A DNA stretch of 64,000 bases from Litoreibacter albidus. Its GTDB lineage: Bacteria; Pseudomonadota; Alphaproteobacteria; Rhodobacterales; Rhodobacteraceae. The DNA is taken from the NCBI RefSeq assembly GCF_900107015.1, contig NZ_FNOI01000002.1, positions 620,001-684,000 of the forward strand, written 5' to 3'. Position 1 is the stretch's first letter. The number at the start of each line of letters is the position of its first letter. The translations under genes and the position numbers were made by a program. Below the pieces are notes generated by a model. The model saw only the letters and a list, made by a program, of their open reading frames with translations, ran no database searches and was not told the origin of the DNA. This document shows positions 37,920 through 47,350 of the stretch, piece by piece.

Positions 37920-39095
37920 TCAGACCCGCTCAATCGCCAATGCGACACCCTGACCGCCGCCAATACACATTGTGATCAGCGCCTTGGAACCGCCAATGCG
38001 TTCCAGCTCATGCAGTGCCTTCACGGTGATGATCGCACCTGTTGCACCGACGGGATGGCCCAAGGCAATGGCACCACCGTTCGGATTTACTTGGTCGGGA
38101 TCAAAACCCAGTTCTTGGCTGACCGCTAGCGCTTGCGCGGCGAAAGCCTCGTTGGATTCGATTACATCAAAGTCGCTGGCCTTGAGGCCGGTCTTTTTCA
38201 GCAGGTTTTGCACGGCGGGCACAGGACCGATCCCCATGACCTCTGGGCGCACGCCCGCGTGGGCGTAGCCGATGATGCGTGCGCGGGGCGTTAGGCCCGA
38301 TGCTTTGGCGGCGGCCTCCGTCGCAAGAACGAGTGCGCCCGCCCCGTCGTTGATGCCTGACGCATTGCCAGCCGTCACGGTGCCGTCTTTTTGGAACACG
38401 GCGCGCAAGCCGGACAGCACGTCTAACGAGGTCGCTTTGGGGTGCTCATCCGTATCGAAGGCCACCATGTCGCGTTTCACGCGGACCTCGACAGGGACGA
38501 TCTGGTCCTTGAAATATCCCGCCTCGATCGCGCGGGCGGCTCTGGTTTGACTTTCCAAGGCAAAGGCGTCTTGCGCCTCGCGGGTGATGCCATGCTCCGA
38601 TGCGACGTTCTCAGCAGTGATGCCCATGTGGCCCGTTCCGAACGGGCAGTTTAACGCGCCGAGCATCATGTCTTGGGCTTGGGCATCGCCCATTTTCTGG
38701 CCCCAGCGGGTTTGGGGCATGATGTAGGGGGCGCGGCTCATGTTCTCTGCGCCGCCCGCAAGGCCGAACTCGGCGTCGCCCAGCATCAGGGATTGGATGA
38801 TCGATACAATCGCCTGAACGCCAGAGCCACAAAGACGGTTCACGTTCATCGCCGGCACTGTGTCAGGGATGCCCGCCTGCATAGCGGCCGCGCGCGACAG
38901 ATACATGTCGCGCGGTTCGGTGTTGATGACGTGACCAAATGCGACGTGCCCGATCTGCGCGGGGTCCACGCCTGCGCGTTCCATCGCGGCTTTGGACACC
39001 GCAGCGCCTAGGTCGATGGGTGGCGTCCCTGCAAGTGCGCCGCCAAAGGTGCCGATGGCGGTGCGCGCGCCGCTTAGGATCATGATTTCAGACAT
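37920..39095 (-). CDS. Acetyl-CoA C-acyltransferase (beta-ketothiolase)
   Basis: A 391-residue thiolase. The acyl-enzyme cysteine is Cys89 (NRLCGSGVQA); the second motif is GGAIALGHPVGATG with the catalytic His, and the third CIGGGQG holds the final Cys. It cleaves 3-ketoacyl-CoA or condenses acetyl-CoA. Sequence style is near BktB/PhaA-type enzymes, but chain-length preference cannot be read. It stands alone, abutting convergent pbpC. The start ATG has GGGAGACC upstream. Confidence 0.94.
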   Translation of the reverse strand: MSEIMILSGARTAIGTFGGALAGTPPIDLGAAVSKAAMERAGVDPAQIGHVAFGHVINTEPRDMYLSRAAAMQAGIPDTVPAMNVNRLCGSGVQAIVSIIQSLMLGDAEFGLAGGAENMSRAPYIMPQTRWGQKMGDAQAQDMMLGALNCPFGTGHMGITAENVASEHGITREAQDAFALESQTRAARAIEAGYFKDQIVPVEVRVKRDMVAFDTDEHPKATSLDVLSGLRAVFQKDGTVTAGNASGINDGAGALVLATEAAAKASGLTPRARIIGYAHAGVRPEVMGIGPVPAVQNLLKKTGLKASDFDVIESNEAFAAQALAVSQELGFDPDQVNPNGGAIALGHPVGATGAIITVKALHELERIGGSKALITMCIGGGQGVALAIERV

Positions 39096-39178
39096 TATAG
39101 GTCTCCCGTAAGTGTTGGCCGAAGCTTACCGCAAACAGACCGAATGACAGTGGTGACGTTGCGTTGCAAAAGACAAAG

Positions 39179-39994
39179 TTATTGCGCTTCGCGGGGCGCG
39201 GTCGTTTGCAAAAACTCCACCGTTCCATCGGGTAAAACGACGGCGGCCGTGAGGCAGCCGCTGGAATAAGCGCCCGTGTCAATGGAGATGCGGCCATCGG
39301 CGCATACGGCGTTTTCCATAACCGTGTGCCCATGTGCGACCCAATGGCCGTCGGTGCGGGTGCGCGTCAGGAACTCAGGATGTCCCCAAAGCAAAACACG
39401 CGGTGATTGATCATCAATGGCGCGGCCCGGGTCGGTGCCAGCGTGGGTGATCAGAAGGTTGCCTGTTTTGATGGATGTCGGCATCGACCGGATCCAATCC
39501 TCCATCGGGTCCCCCAACTGTCCACGCAAAGCCATGGCGACCGCGTTCGCGGTGGCAGGCCAATCAGGTTCCGCAGGCAACGCAATCCCGAAACTGGCCA
39601 AGGTTTCGGCGGCGCCGTTGCGAAACCATCGGGCGTGGCGGGCTTCGGGGGCCTCCATGAAATCCAGCATCATTTGCTCATGATTGCCTAATATGCAGGT
39701 CACGTTGTCTGAAAACTCGGTCGACAACTCATAGAGCCGTTTCAGGACGGCGGCACTGGACGGGCCGCGATCAATGTAATCGCCCACGAAAACCAGTTTG
39801 GGGTCACGCACTTCAAGCGTGCCAATAACGTGGTCGATCTGCTCTAGAATATGCTCCAGCAGGTCAAGATTGCCGTGCAAGTCCCCAACGATGAACTGCG
39901 GGGTTTCGGGGCTGGGGTAGGCCGCGGCTTTGCGGTGCGGCTGGTCCTTTTTGGGCGCCTTCTTACCTTTAAAAAAAGAGCTCAGGATGTTCAT
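39179..39994 (-). CDS. Metallophosphoesterase, PP2A/PPP-like serine/threonine phosphatase
   Basis: A 271-residue calcineurin-like phosphoesterase. All metal motifs are present: GDLHGNLD, GDYIDRGPSS, GNHEQM, a HAG in LITHAGTDPG, and HGHTV. The pattern fits bacterial PPP phosphatases (PrpA/ApaH-like) acting on phosphoproteins or dinucleoside polyphosphates. The N-terminus is a basic 25-residue tail (KGKKAPKKDQPHRK). No strong ribosome site is visible before the ATG. Confidence 0.9.
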   Translation of the reverse strand: MNILSSFFKGKKAPKKDQPHRKAAAYPSPETPQFIVGDLHGNLDLLEHILEQIDHVIGTLEVRDPKLVFVGDYIDRGPSSAAVLKRLYELSTEFSDNVTCILGNHEQMMLDFMEAPEARHARWFRNGAAETLASFGIALPAEPDWPATANAVAMALRGQLGDPMEDWIRSMPTSIKTGNLLITHAGTDPGRAIDDQSPRVLLWGHPEFLTRTRTDGHWVAHGHTVMENAVCADGRISIDTGAYSSGCLTAAVVLPDGTVEFLQTTAPREAQ

Positions 39995-40158
39995 AGGGGA
40001 GGGCTTTCAATTGGTTGAGCTACAGTTGGTCACCACGCGCCTGAAATGCAAGCGAAACAGGTGCCAAGCATAGAACGCGCGGAATGCCGCATTATTTTCC
40101 GGTTTGACCTGTAGGCCAATATCGAAGACGTAAGCACAAGCAATCTGGAGTTTAGACA

Positions 40159-41184
40159 ATGACAGCGACGCAACGCACTGCTTTGGTGACCGGTTCGGCC
40201 GGATTTATCGGCTACCACGTGGCCGCGCGCCTGCTGGCCGATGGCTTCAAGGTGGTGGGGTTCGATGGCATGTCGGATTACTACGACGTTAATTTGAAGA
40301 AGCGCCGCCACCAGATGCTGTCTCAATCTCCGAACTTCACGCCAATCGAGGGGCTGTTGGAGACGGACGGCGCGGTCATGGATATCATGGAGCAGCACAG
40401 GCCGGACGTTGTGGTGCACCTTGCGGCGCAAGCTGGTGTGCGCTGGTCTATTGAGAACCCGCGGGCCTATGTAGACGCAAACCTTATCGGCGCATTCAAC
40501 GTCTTGGAGGCCGTTCGGGCGCACCCTTGCGCGCATTTGTTGATGGCGTCCACATCGTCCATCTACGGCGCGAACACCGCGATGCCCTACGAGGAGACGC
40601 ATAAGGTCGACACGCAGATGAGCTTTTATGCCGCGACCAAGAAGGCGAATGAGGCGATGGCCCATTCCTACGCGCATCTCTACGACATGCCAGTCACGAT
40701 GTTCCGGTTCTTTACTGTCTATGGCCCTTGGGGTCGCCCCGATATGGCACCGATCAAGTTCACCAAGGCAACGCTGAACGGTGACCCGATCGACGTCTAT
40801 AACCACGGGGATATGAGCCGCGATTTTACCTACATTGACGATCTGGTCGAAGGCATCCGGCTTTTGATCGACACGCCCCCCGTTCGCCCGAGCGACGCAA
40901 GCGAGATTGAAGAGGGGGATAGCTTGTCCTCCGTGGCACCTTGGCGTGCGGTCAACATCGGCAACGGGGAACCGGTGCAATTGATGGCCTTTATCGAGGC
41001 AATCGAGGATGCGACCGGAAAAGAAGCGCAGAAGAACTACATGGATATGCAGCCCGGCGACGTGCCAGCGACATGGGCCGATGTGGCGCTCTTAAAACGG
41101 CTTACCGGCTATCAGCCCAAAACCAACGTGCGCGATGGGGTGGCCAAGTTCGTGGAATGGTACCGCGATTATTATCAGGTTTAG
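40159..41184 (+). CDS. NAD-dependent nucleotide-sugar epimerase (UDP-glucuronate 4-epimerase-like)
   Basis: A 341-residue extended SDR. Rossmann motif GSAGFIGYHVA, then catalytic TSSIYG and YAATKKANE (Tyr-X3-Lys), and FRFFTVYGPWGRPDMA with a downstream YNHGDMSRDFTYIDD. These are the hallmarks of UDP-glucuronate 4-epimerases that make UDP-galacturonate for lipopolysaccharide or capsule. No other polysaccharide genes are near. Its TAG overlaps the stop of convergent DUF2585 gene. Confidence 0.93.
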   Translation: MTATQRTALVTGSAGFIGYHVAARLLADGFKVVGFDGMSDYYDVNLKKRRHQMLSQSPNFTPIEGLLETDGAVMDIMEQHRPDVVVHLAAQAGVRWSIENPRAYVDANLIGAFNVLEAVRAHPCAHLLMASTSSIYGANTAMPYEETHKVDTQMSFYAATKKANEAMAHSYAHLYDMPVTMFRFFTVYGPWGRPDMAPIKFTKATLNGDPIDVYNHGDMSRDFTYIDDLVEGIRLLIDTPPVRPSDASEIEEGDSLSSVAPWRAVNIGNGEPVQLMAFIEAIEDATGKEAQKNYMDMQPGDVPATWADVALLKRLTGYQPKTNVRDGVAKFVEWYRDYYQV

Positions 41185-41741
41185 CCGGCGGCCTGCCACT
41201 CGCGTATCGCATCCAGCGGATACAAGAGCATGATGATGTTCAGCGCCAACCCGTCACGGATGGCGGCGATAACCACAACCTCTGCGATGATGACGATGGC
41301 GACGCTAACCCAGACGGGAACGCGTCTGGACAGCCAGAACCCGAACCACATCGCCAGAATATCGCAAACGGAGTTCAGGACGCTGTCGCCGTAGTAATCC
41401 AGCGCAATCGTCACCTCGCGGTAGCGGTTGATCACGGCGTCGGTGTTCTCGAGTACCTCCCAAACAGCTTCGATCAGCGTGGCGATTGCCAGCCGCCAGC
41501 CGATGTCGATCCGGCGGGCAAATAGCCACAACACGGCGTAGAAGATGAAACCGTGCAACACATGTGACGGGGTGTACCAATCCATCATGTGTTGCGAGTT
41601 CTCTGAACTCATCGTCTCTAGGTGCAGCAGCTTGATGTAGCCGCATTTGCACATCGGAATCCGGCCCATCCAAAGCAGAATGGCGGCGGTGGCGATAAGA
41701 ATGCCAAGAGTGATCCAATAGGGAAGATAGCGTTTACTCAT
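41181..41741 (-). CDS. DUF2585 (UPF0314) membrane protein
   Basis: A 186-residue inner-membrane protein with about five hydrophobic segments. Motifs typical of DUF2585: CKCGYIKLLH near residue 31, SQHMMDWYTPSHVLHGF, and a polar EAVWEVLENTD between helices. The acid and histidine residues in membrane segments hint at an enzyme or metal site, but no function is known. The ATG has no strong ribosome site. Convergent with the epimerase, sharing stop-codon bases. Confidence 0.88.
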   Translation of the reverse strand: MSKRYLPYWITLGILIATAAILLWMGRIPMCKCGYIKLLHLETMSSENSQHMMDWYTPSHVLHGFIFYAVLWLFARRIDIGWRLAIATLIEAVWEVLENTDAVINRYREVTIALDYYGDSVLNSVCDILAMWFGFWLSRRVPVWVSVAIVIIAEVVVIAAIRDGLALNIIMLLYPLDAIREWQAAG

Positions 41742-41879
41742 GGTGTCGACGGGATCACATCTGCTTGCGTGCTGTAAACCCTGTCCGTGCTCCTCAAGGG
41801 GACCTGAGTCTTTTTTGTCCCAGATCTACAGCTGTGCCTTTTCCTTGCTTGCCGACATCCTGCGTGCGACGGTTCGGAT

Positions 41880-43448
41880 ATGAATTCTTTAGACGCATTT
41901 AGCCCGTTTTCCGCCGCTGAACAAAAGCTTATCGACGATGCCGCAAACCCAGAACGCACCAGCGTCGGCGATGGGGAGCTGCCGCCCTCCGATGATCCTG
42001 ATCGGGTCATAAGGGCGGAATTGATCCGGCATCTGCTCCTGCGGTTTGATGCGCTGCATGACAAAGGTATCCGCCTTCGCGGCGCGTGGATCAGCGGCAC
42101 GCTAGACCTTCAGGGCTGCGATTGCGAACGTGACATTTCCCTATCCCACTGCCACCTGCGCGCGCCGATCAACCTGGTCAACGCACGCCTTCGCGGCTTG
42201 CATTTGTCCGGATGTAGCTTGACGGGCCTATCGGCAGACAACGCGTCGTTCTCCGGCTCGGTTTATATCAGGGCGGGCTGTGTCATCGAGGGCGAGATAT
42301 CAATCGCGGGCGCGCGCATCAGTGGCGATCTGCAAATTTGCGACGCGACGATCCGGAGCCCCAGACAAGACGCGATTTTCGCACCATCCCTCCGTGTGGA
42401 AGGGTCAGTTTTTCTTGGCAATTACCCCTACGCAGAAAAGGTGACCGAGCTACACGCAACAGGGCTGTTGTTCTTTTCGTCGGCGCGGGTTGATCATGAC
42501 TTCTTTCTCACCAACACGCTGATCTCGCTGCCGCAGGACCCGATCGCCTCCACACCCGTTTTTGATCCGTCGGAGGAGCATGGTCGCGATATGGCTGTCA
42601 GCCTTGCGCGGGCGAAGGTCAACGGAATTCTGTATCTGGCGGACAATCACATTCCCCGCGGGATCGTAAATTTTGCGGGTGCTGAAGCAGCACGCTTCCG
42701 CGACGAGCCCGTGGGGCCGGGTTCGGCATACCCTGTGCGGCTGGACGGTTTCAGGTACACAGATTTCTCTCGCCATGCGGATACAAATATCAACGCGCGG
42801 CTGGATTGGCTGGCCCGCACGCCGGATGATATGCCGTTCACGTCGCAGCCTTACGAGCAGCTTGCCGCAGTGCTTCAGGAGCTTGGGCACCGAAATGACG
42901 CGCGGACGGTTTTGATGCGCAAGGAGCGCCTGCTTAGGGCCGAGAACCGCAGACTGATGGAGGCCCGTGGCGCACCGTCGATCGTGCGCGGGATGTCACG
43001 TGTCGCAGATGATTTTCTGCGGTGGAGCATTGGCTACGGGTATCGTCCCGGCCGCGCGGTGGTGGTCGCGGTTGCGCTGGTTGTCGGGCTGGGTTTCTTC
43101 TTTGAAAGCACGTGGCGGGCAGGGGACATGGCCCCGAACGCGGCCCCGATATTGGTGTCGAAGGACTGGGTTGATGCGACGGAGACCCATGCTGAAAATC
43201 CCGCGGTGTTCTGGTCGACACCGGGTCAGGCCGGACAGGATTGGGAGACCTTCAACGCCTTCGCGTATGCGGCGGATGTAGTTATTCCGCTGGTGAATTT
43301 CGGGCAGGAAAGTGCTTGGGCCCCGTCAACGTCGCGCTCCCCCTTGGGGAAAATTGCGTGGTGGGTGCGGTGGTTTGCCAAGTCCATTGGTTGGATCGTG
43401 ACCGCTCTTGTAGCCGCTGCAATCACCGGCGTCATTCGTCAGGACTAA
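41880..43448 (+). CDS. Beta-helix-like domain fused to C-terminal membrane region, unknown function, 522 aa
   Basis: Residues about 40-300 read as a right-handed beta-helix of irregular pentapeptide or bactofilin type: repeated short strands such as LRGAWISGTLDLQGCDC, LRGLHLSGCSLTGL and GEISIAGARISGDL. A charged helical linker (about 315-375, QLAAVLQELGHRNDARTVL) follows. Two or more hydrophobic segments (about 390-410 and 500-520) flank a 90-residue loop. There is no signal peptide, so the helix domain is likely cytosolic. I do not recognise the family; similar architecture has been labelled membrane-associated oxidoreductase, without proof. It has a free-standing promoter region. Confidence 0.82.
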   Translation: MNSLDAFSPFSAAEQKLIDDAANPERTSVGDGELPPSDDPDRVIRAELIRHLLLRFDALHDKGIRLRGAWISGTLDLQGCDCERDISLSHCHLRAPINLVNARLRGLHLSGCSLTGLSADNASFSGSVYIRAGCVIEGEISIAGARISGDLQICDATIRSPRQDAIFAPSLRVEGSVFLGNYPYAEKVTELHATGLLFFSSARVDHDFFLTNTLISLPQDPIASTPVFDPSEEHGRDMAVSLARAKVNGILYLADNHIPRGIVNFAGAEAARFRDEPVGPGSAYPVRLDGFRYTDFSRHADTNINARLDWLARTPDDMPFTSQPYEQLAAVLQELGHRNDARTVLMRKERLLRAENRRLMEARGAPSIVRGMSRVADDFLRWSIGYGYRPGRAVVVAVALVVGLGFFFESTWRAGDMAPNAAPILVSKDWVDATETHAENPAVFWSTPGQAGQDWETFNAFAYAADVVIPLVNFGQESAWAPSTSRSPLGKIAWWVRWFAKSIGWIVTALVAAAITGVIRQD

Positions 43449-43454
43449 CGCTAC

Positions 43455-43487
43455 GAAAAACGCCGCCACCCATGGGGGTGACGGCGT
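43455..43487 (-). terminator. Terminator of serA (and convergent gene)
   Basis: ACGCCG-C-CACCC and GGGTG-A-CGGCGT form an 11-pair stem with one opposed mismatch and a loop of four bases. Read on the minus strand it ends in five T (43455-43459), the usual form for serA; from the plus side it lacks a T tract. Confidence 0.82.
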
Positions 43488-43511
43488 CATTTCCAGCAAT
43501 CGCGCGGTGGT

Positions 43512-45107
43512 TTATGCCACGTCGAAGCTCAGCGTTTTCACTTGGTTGAACATGCCGGTATCGCGCAGCTTTTGCAGGACGTCGGCTGGCACGGGGCTGT
43601 CGACATAGAGCAGCGCGATTGCACCATTGCCCGACGACTCGCGGCCCAAGGTGAAGTTCGCGATGTTCACGCCATTCTCGCCCATGGTTTGCCCTAAGGT
43701 GCCGATGATGCCGGGAACGTCTTTGTTGGTGGTGTAGACCATGTGTTCCCCGATCTCGGCGTCGATGTTGATGCCTTTGATCTGGATGAAACGCGGCTTC
43801 CCGTCCGAGAAAACCGTCCCCGCGATGGAGCGTTCGCGCTTGTCTGTCACCACGGTCAACTTGACGTAACCATCAAACACGCCGGACTTATCCTGCGTCG
43901 TGGTTGAAATTTTAACGCCGCGCTCTTTGGCGATGACCTGTGCCGAAACCATGTTCACGTCAGGGTTGGTGGCCTTCATGATGCCCGCGATGCCCGCACA
44001 GTTTAGGGCTTCCAGGTTCATATGGGACACGGTGCCGTTGTAGGTGATCTGGATCTCCTTGATCACTTCGTCGGTCATCTGACCGATGAAGGCGCCAAGG
44101 TGCTCCGCCAGTTTCACCCAAGGGCCCATGACTTTCGCTTCCTCAGCTGTCACGGACGGCATGTTCAAGGCGTTGGTCACAGCACCTGTCAGTAGGTAGT
44201 CGGACATTTGCTCTGCCACTTGCAGGGCCACGTTTTCCTGCGCCTCGGTGGTTGCCGCGCCAAGGTGCGGTGTACACACGACGTTGGGCAGGTTGAACAG
44301 CGGGCTGTCGGTGGCGGGTTCGACCTCGAACACGTCAAAAGCTGCACCGGCAACTTTGCCCGATTTCAGCGCGTCGGCTAATGCGGCTTCGTCAACCAAG
44401 CCACCACGGGCGCAGTTGATGATGCGTACGCCGTCTTTCATCTTGGCAATGTTTTCTGCCGAGATCATACCGCGTGTTTTGTCGGTGGCAGGCACGTGCA
44501 GGGTGATGAAATCGGAGCGTTCGAACAGCTCGTCCAGCTCTACTTTGGTGACGTTCAGTTTCTCCGCGCGTTCTTCCGAGAGGAAGGGATCATACGCGAT
44601 GACCTTCATTTTAAGGCCGACACCGCGCTCGCACACGATCCCACCGATGTTACCTGCACCGATCACACCAAGTGTCTTGCCGGTCAGCTCAACGCCCATG
44701 AACTTCGACTTTTCCCACTTGCCCGCATGGGTAGATGCGGAGGCTTCAGGGATCTGGCGCGCCACCGCGAACATCATCGCGATCGCGTGTTCTGCGGTGG
44801 TGATCATGTTGCCGAACGGGGTGTTCATAACAATGATCCCCTTCTTTGATGCGGCGGGGATGTCGACGTTATCAACACCGATACCAGCGCGGCCGATGAC
44901 CTTAAGGTTTGTCGCGGCGGCGATCAGCTTTTCGGTCGCTTTAGACGCGGACCGGATGGCGAGGCCGTCATATTGGTCGATGATCGACAGCAGCTTCTCT
45001 TTGTCTTTGCCAAGCTCTGGCATGAAGTCCACATCAATGCCGCGATCGCGGAAAATTTGGACGGCGGTTTCAGACAGTTTGTCGGATACGAGTACTTTGG
45101 GGGCCAT
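43512..45107 (-). CDS. serA: D-3-phosphoglycerate dehydrogenase
   Basis: A 531-residue, long-type SerA. The substrate and NAD domains are clear (GRAGIGVDNVDIPAA; Rossmann GAGNIGGIVCERG; catalytic CARGGLVDE and a His in TPHLGAAT). An allosteric substrate-binding-like domain (about 325-450) and a C-terminal ACT domain (about 455-530) complete it; long SerA enzymes are often serine-inhibited. It oxidises 3-phosphoglycerate to 3-phosphohydroxypyruvate. It lies 73 bases after serC, probably in one transcript from the serC leader. Confidence 0.97.
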   Translation of the reverse strand: MAPKVLVSDKLSETAVQIFRDRGIDVDFMPELGKDKEKLLSIIDQYDGLAIRSASKATEKLIAAATNLKVIGRAGIGVDNVDIPAASKKGIIVMNTPFGNMITTAEHAIAMMFAVARQIPEASASTHAGKWEKSKFMGVELTGKTLGVIGAGNIGGIVCERGVGLKMKVIAYDPFLSEERAEKLNVTKVELDELFERSDFITLHVPATDKTRGMISAENIAKMKDGVRIINCARGGLVDEAALADALKSGKVAGAAFDVFEVEPATDSPLFNLPNVVCTPHLGAATTEAQENVALQVAEQMSDYLLTGAVTNALNMPSVTAEEAKVMGPWVKLAEHLGAFIGQMTDEVIKEIQITYNGTVSHMNLEALNCAGIAGIMKATNPDVNMVSAQVIAKERGVKISTTTQDKSGVFDGYVKLTVVTDKRERSIAGTVFSDGKPRFIQIKGINIDAEIGEHMVYTTNKDVPGIIGTLGQTMGENGVNIANFTLGRESSGNGAIALLYVDSPVPADVLQKLRDTGMFNQVKTLSFDVA

Positions 45108-45180
45108 GGTTTTGGGCTCCTATTCTAGCGATATGATTACGTCTGCTTTGCGTCGGCAAAGCGTATGGCACGAAATGGGC

Positions 45181-46320
45181 TTAGGAATTGATCTCTTGCT
45201 CGAAGGCATAGGCCAGCCACGGAAGCATTGCTTCAATGTCCGCAGTCTCGACTGTGGCACCGCACCAGATGCGAAGACCCGCAGGCGCGTCGCGGTAAGC
45301 GCCGATGTCGAGGGCCACGTTCTCTGCTTCCAGACGCTTGGCGATGGCCTTGGCGAATGCCGCGCCGTCGGTGATCCGGTCGTCGGTGAACTTCAGGCAC
45401 ACGGATGTGTTGGAGCGTGTCGCAGGGTCCGTGGCAAGGAAGTCGATCCAGTCGTTCGCAGCCACGAAATCATTGATCGCGCCAGTATTGGCGTCAGCGC
45501 GGGCGATGAGACCTTTGAGGCCGCCAACCGATTTGGCCCAATCCAGCGCAAACAGGTAATCTTCGACGCAGAGCATGGAGGGGGTGTTGATCGTCGCACC
45601 GGTAAAGATGCCGTCGATCAGCTTGCCGCCTTTGGTGAGGCGGAAGATTTTTGGCAGAGGCCATGCCGGCGTGTAGCTTTCCAACCGCGCAACGGCACGC
45701 GGGGACAGAATGATAACGCCGTGACCGCCCTCGCCGCCCAGAACTTTCTGCCAGCTGAATGTGGTGACGTCCAAGCGATCCCAAGGAAGGTCCATCGCGA
45801 AAGCGGCCGATGTGGCGTCGCACAGGGTCAGGCCGTCGCGGTCCGCTGGGATCACATCTTTAGATGGGACGCGCACGCCGGATGTGGTGCCGTTCCAAGT
45901 AAAGCAAACGTCGTTGTCAAAGTTCACATCGGCAAAGTTGATGATCTCGCCATAGTCGGCCGTGGTCACTTTCGCGTCGATCTTCAGTTGCTTCACAACG
46001 TCGGTGACCCAGCCGGAACCGAAGCTTTCCCATGCGAGCATCTCGACTGGGCGTTCGCCCAGGAGGTTCCACATGGCCATTTCGTAGGCGCCAGTGTCGG
46101 AGGCGGGCACGATGCCGATTTTATAGTCCGCAGGGATGCCAAGCACATCGCGGGTCGTCTCGATGGCGGCAAGCAATTTCGCTTTGCCAACAGCGGCACG
46201 GTGCGAGCGACCCAAGGGGGCGTCGGCCAGCTTATCGAGCGTAAATGTCGGGGGTTTGGCACAGGGGCCGGAGGAGAAACGCGGATTCGTCGGCTTTGCA
46301 GCCGGTTGTGTCGTGGTCAT
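45181..46320 (-). CDS. serC: Phosphoserine aminotransferase
   Basis: A 379-residue PLP enzyme of the alphaproteobacterial SerC type. The PLP lysine lies in [25 protein letters not shown] at the N-terminus and [11 protein letters not shown] are typical. It converts 3-phosphohydroxypyruvate to phosphoserine using glutamate. It heads the serC-serA unit, preceded by a structured leader RNA, and is divergent from serB, which completes the pathway. Confidence 0.97.
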   Translation of the reverse strand: MTTTQPAAKPTNPRFSSGPCAKPPTFTLDKLADAPLGRSHRAAVGKAKLLAAIETTRDVLGIPADYKIGIVPASDTGAYEMAMWNLLGERPVEMLAWESFGSGWVTDVVKQLKIDAKVTTADYGEIINFADVNFDNDVCFTWNGTTSGVRVPSKDVIPADRDGLTLCDATSAAFAMDLPWDRLDVTTFSWQKVLGGEGGHGVIILSPRAVARLESYTPAWPLPKIFRLTKGGKLIDGIFTGATINTPSMLCVEDYLFALDWAKSVGGLKGLIARADANTGAINDFVAANDWIDFLATDPATRSNTSVCLKFTDDRITDGAAFAKAIAKRLEAENVALDIGAYRDAPAGLRIWCGATVETADIEAMLPWLAYAFEQEINS

Positions 46321-46400
46321 TTTGCTACCCTTACAGATATATAGCCTCTCGTTGGGGAGAGGTGTCCCACTGGCGTCACTAAGGGAGGAGGCGGGCTTTC
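46321..46400 (-). ncRNA. Candidate serC leader RNA (cis-regulatory)
   Basis: The 80 bases before serC contain a stable hairpin: CCTCTC and GAGAGG around a six-base loop (46345-46362), preceded on the minus strand by a conserved-looking GTGACGCCAGTGGGACA. A published serC RNA motif is found in 5' leaders of serC-serA operons of alphaproteobacteria (established). Position, host and operon all fit; I match the primary sequence from memory only. Its ligand, if any, is unknown. Confidence 0.6.
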
Positions 46401-46477
46401 ACAACAGCCAAAACGTCGCTATAGCGCCGCTTAAGTGATTATTTGCGACACCCACAACCACGATCGGAAACCTGCCC

Positions 46478-47350
46478 ATGTTCGTAGTGACCCTGCTTTG
46501 CGCCCCGTCGGCCCCCAAACTTGATGCGTCCTTGGCGACCAATTTGCGTAACGCTTGGGGTGGTGGGGATGTGATCTGGTTGATGCCGGACGTCGCAGCC
46601 GAGTTCGCGTTGGAGGCAGCGCCCGCGAATTTTGACGAGGTCTGGAAAGACTGTGACGCGCTGGGTATTGATCTGGTGATCCAGCCGATGAAGGGACGCC
46701 GCAAGAAGATGTTGCTGGCTGACATGGACAGCACAATGATCCAGCAAGAGTGTATCGACGAATTAGCTGACGAGGCCGGTGTCGGCCCGCGCGTGGCCGA
46801 TATCACCGCGCGCGCAATGAACGGGGAGCTGGACTTCGAGGCGGCCCTGAAAGAACGCGTCGGGTTGCTCGAAGGGTTGGATTCAGCGGTAATAGACACT
46901 GTTTTAGCTACGCGCATCACCCATATGCCGGGTGGAAAAACGCTGCTGGCGACGATGAAAGCCAATGGCGCTTATGCGGCGTTGGTGTCGGGCGGGTTCA
47001 CGGCGTTCACGTCGGCTGTGGCGCAGGCGCTGGGTTTTGACGAGAATCGCGCGAACACGTTGATCGAGGAAGGTGGCAAGCTGACTGGCAAGGTTGGGAT
47101 GCCGATCTTGGGGCGCGAGGCGAAGGTGCAAGCCTTGGAAGAAATCACCGCGCGGTTGGGTTTGACGGACGCAGATGTGATTGCCGTGGGGGACGGCGCG
47201 AATGATCTGGGCATGTTGCAACGTGCGGGCGCAGGGGTCGCGCTTCACGCGAAGCCGACCGTGCAGGCGCAAGCCAAGCTGCGGGTCAACCATGGCGACT
47301 TGACCGCGCTCCTGTTTTTGCAAGGTTTCGCCGCCAGCGAATTCGTTTAA
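46478..47350 (+). CDS. serB: Phosphoserine phosphatase
   Basis: A 290-residue HAD phosphatase. Motif I is DMDSTMIQQECIDELAD (Asp-X-Asp-Ser-Thr), motif II LVSGGFTAF, motif III with the Lys near GREAKVQAL, and motif IV GDGANDLGML. The N-terminal 80 residues form a small ACT-like domain. It makes serine from phosphoserine. It diverges from serC, so all three serine genes sit within 3.9 kb. Its TAA overlaps the stop of convergent caiD-like gene. Confidence 0.97.
   Translation: MFVVTLLCAPSAPKLDASLATNLRNAWGGGDVIWLMPDVAAEFALEAAPANFDEVWKDCDALGIDLVIQPMKGRRKKMLLADMDSTMIQQECIDELADEAGVGPRVADITARAMNGELDFEAALKERVGLLEGLDSAVIDTVLATRITHMPGGKTLLATMKANGAYAALVSGGFTAFTSAVAQALGFDENRANTLIEEGGKLTGKVGMPILGREAKVQALEEITARLGLTDADVIAVGDGANDLGMLQRAGAGVALHAKPTVQAQAKLRVNHGDLTALLFLQGFAASEFV

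Noticed and set aside
44248-46344. A 698-codon open frame on the plus strand opposite serA and serC
   Set aside because: It is antisense to two unmistakable enzymes, shows no domain and arises from codon bias in a GC-rich genome.
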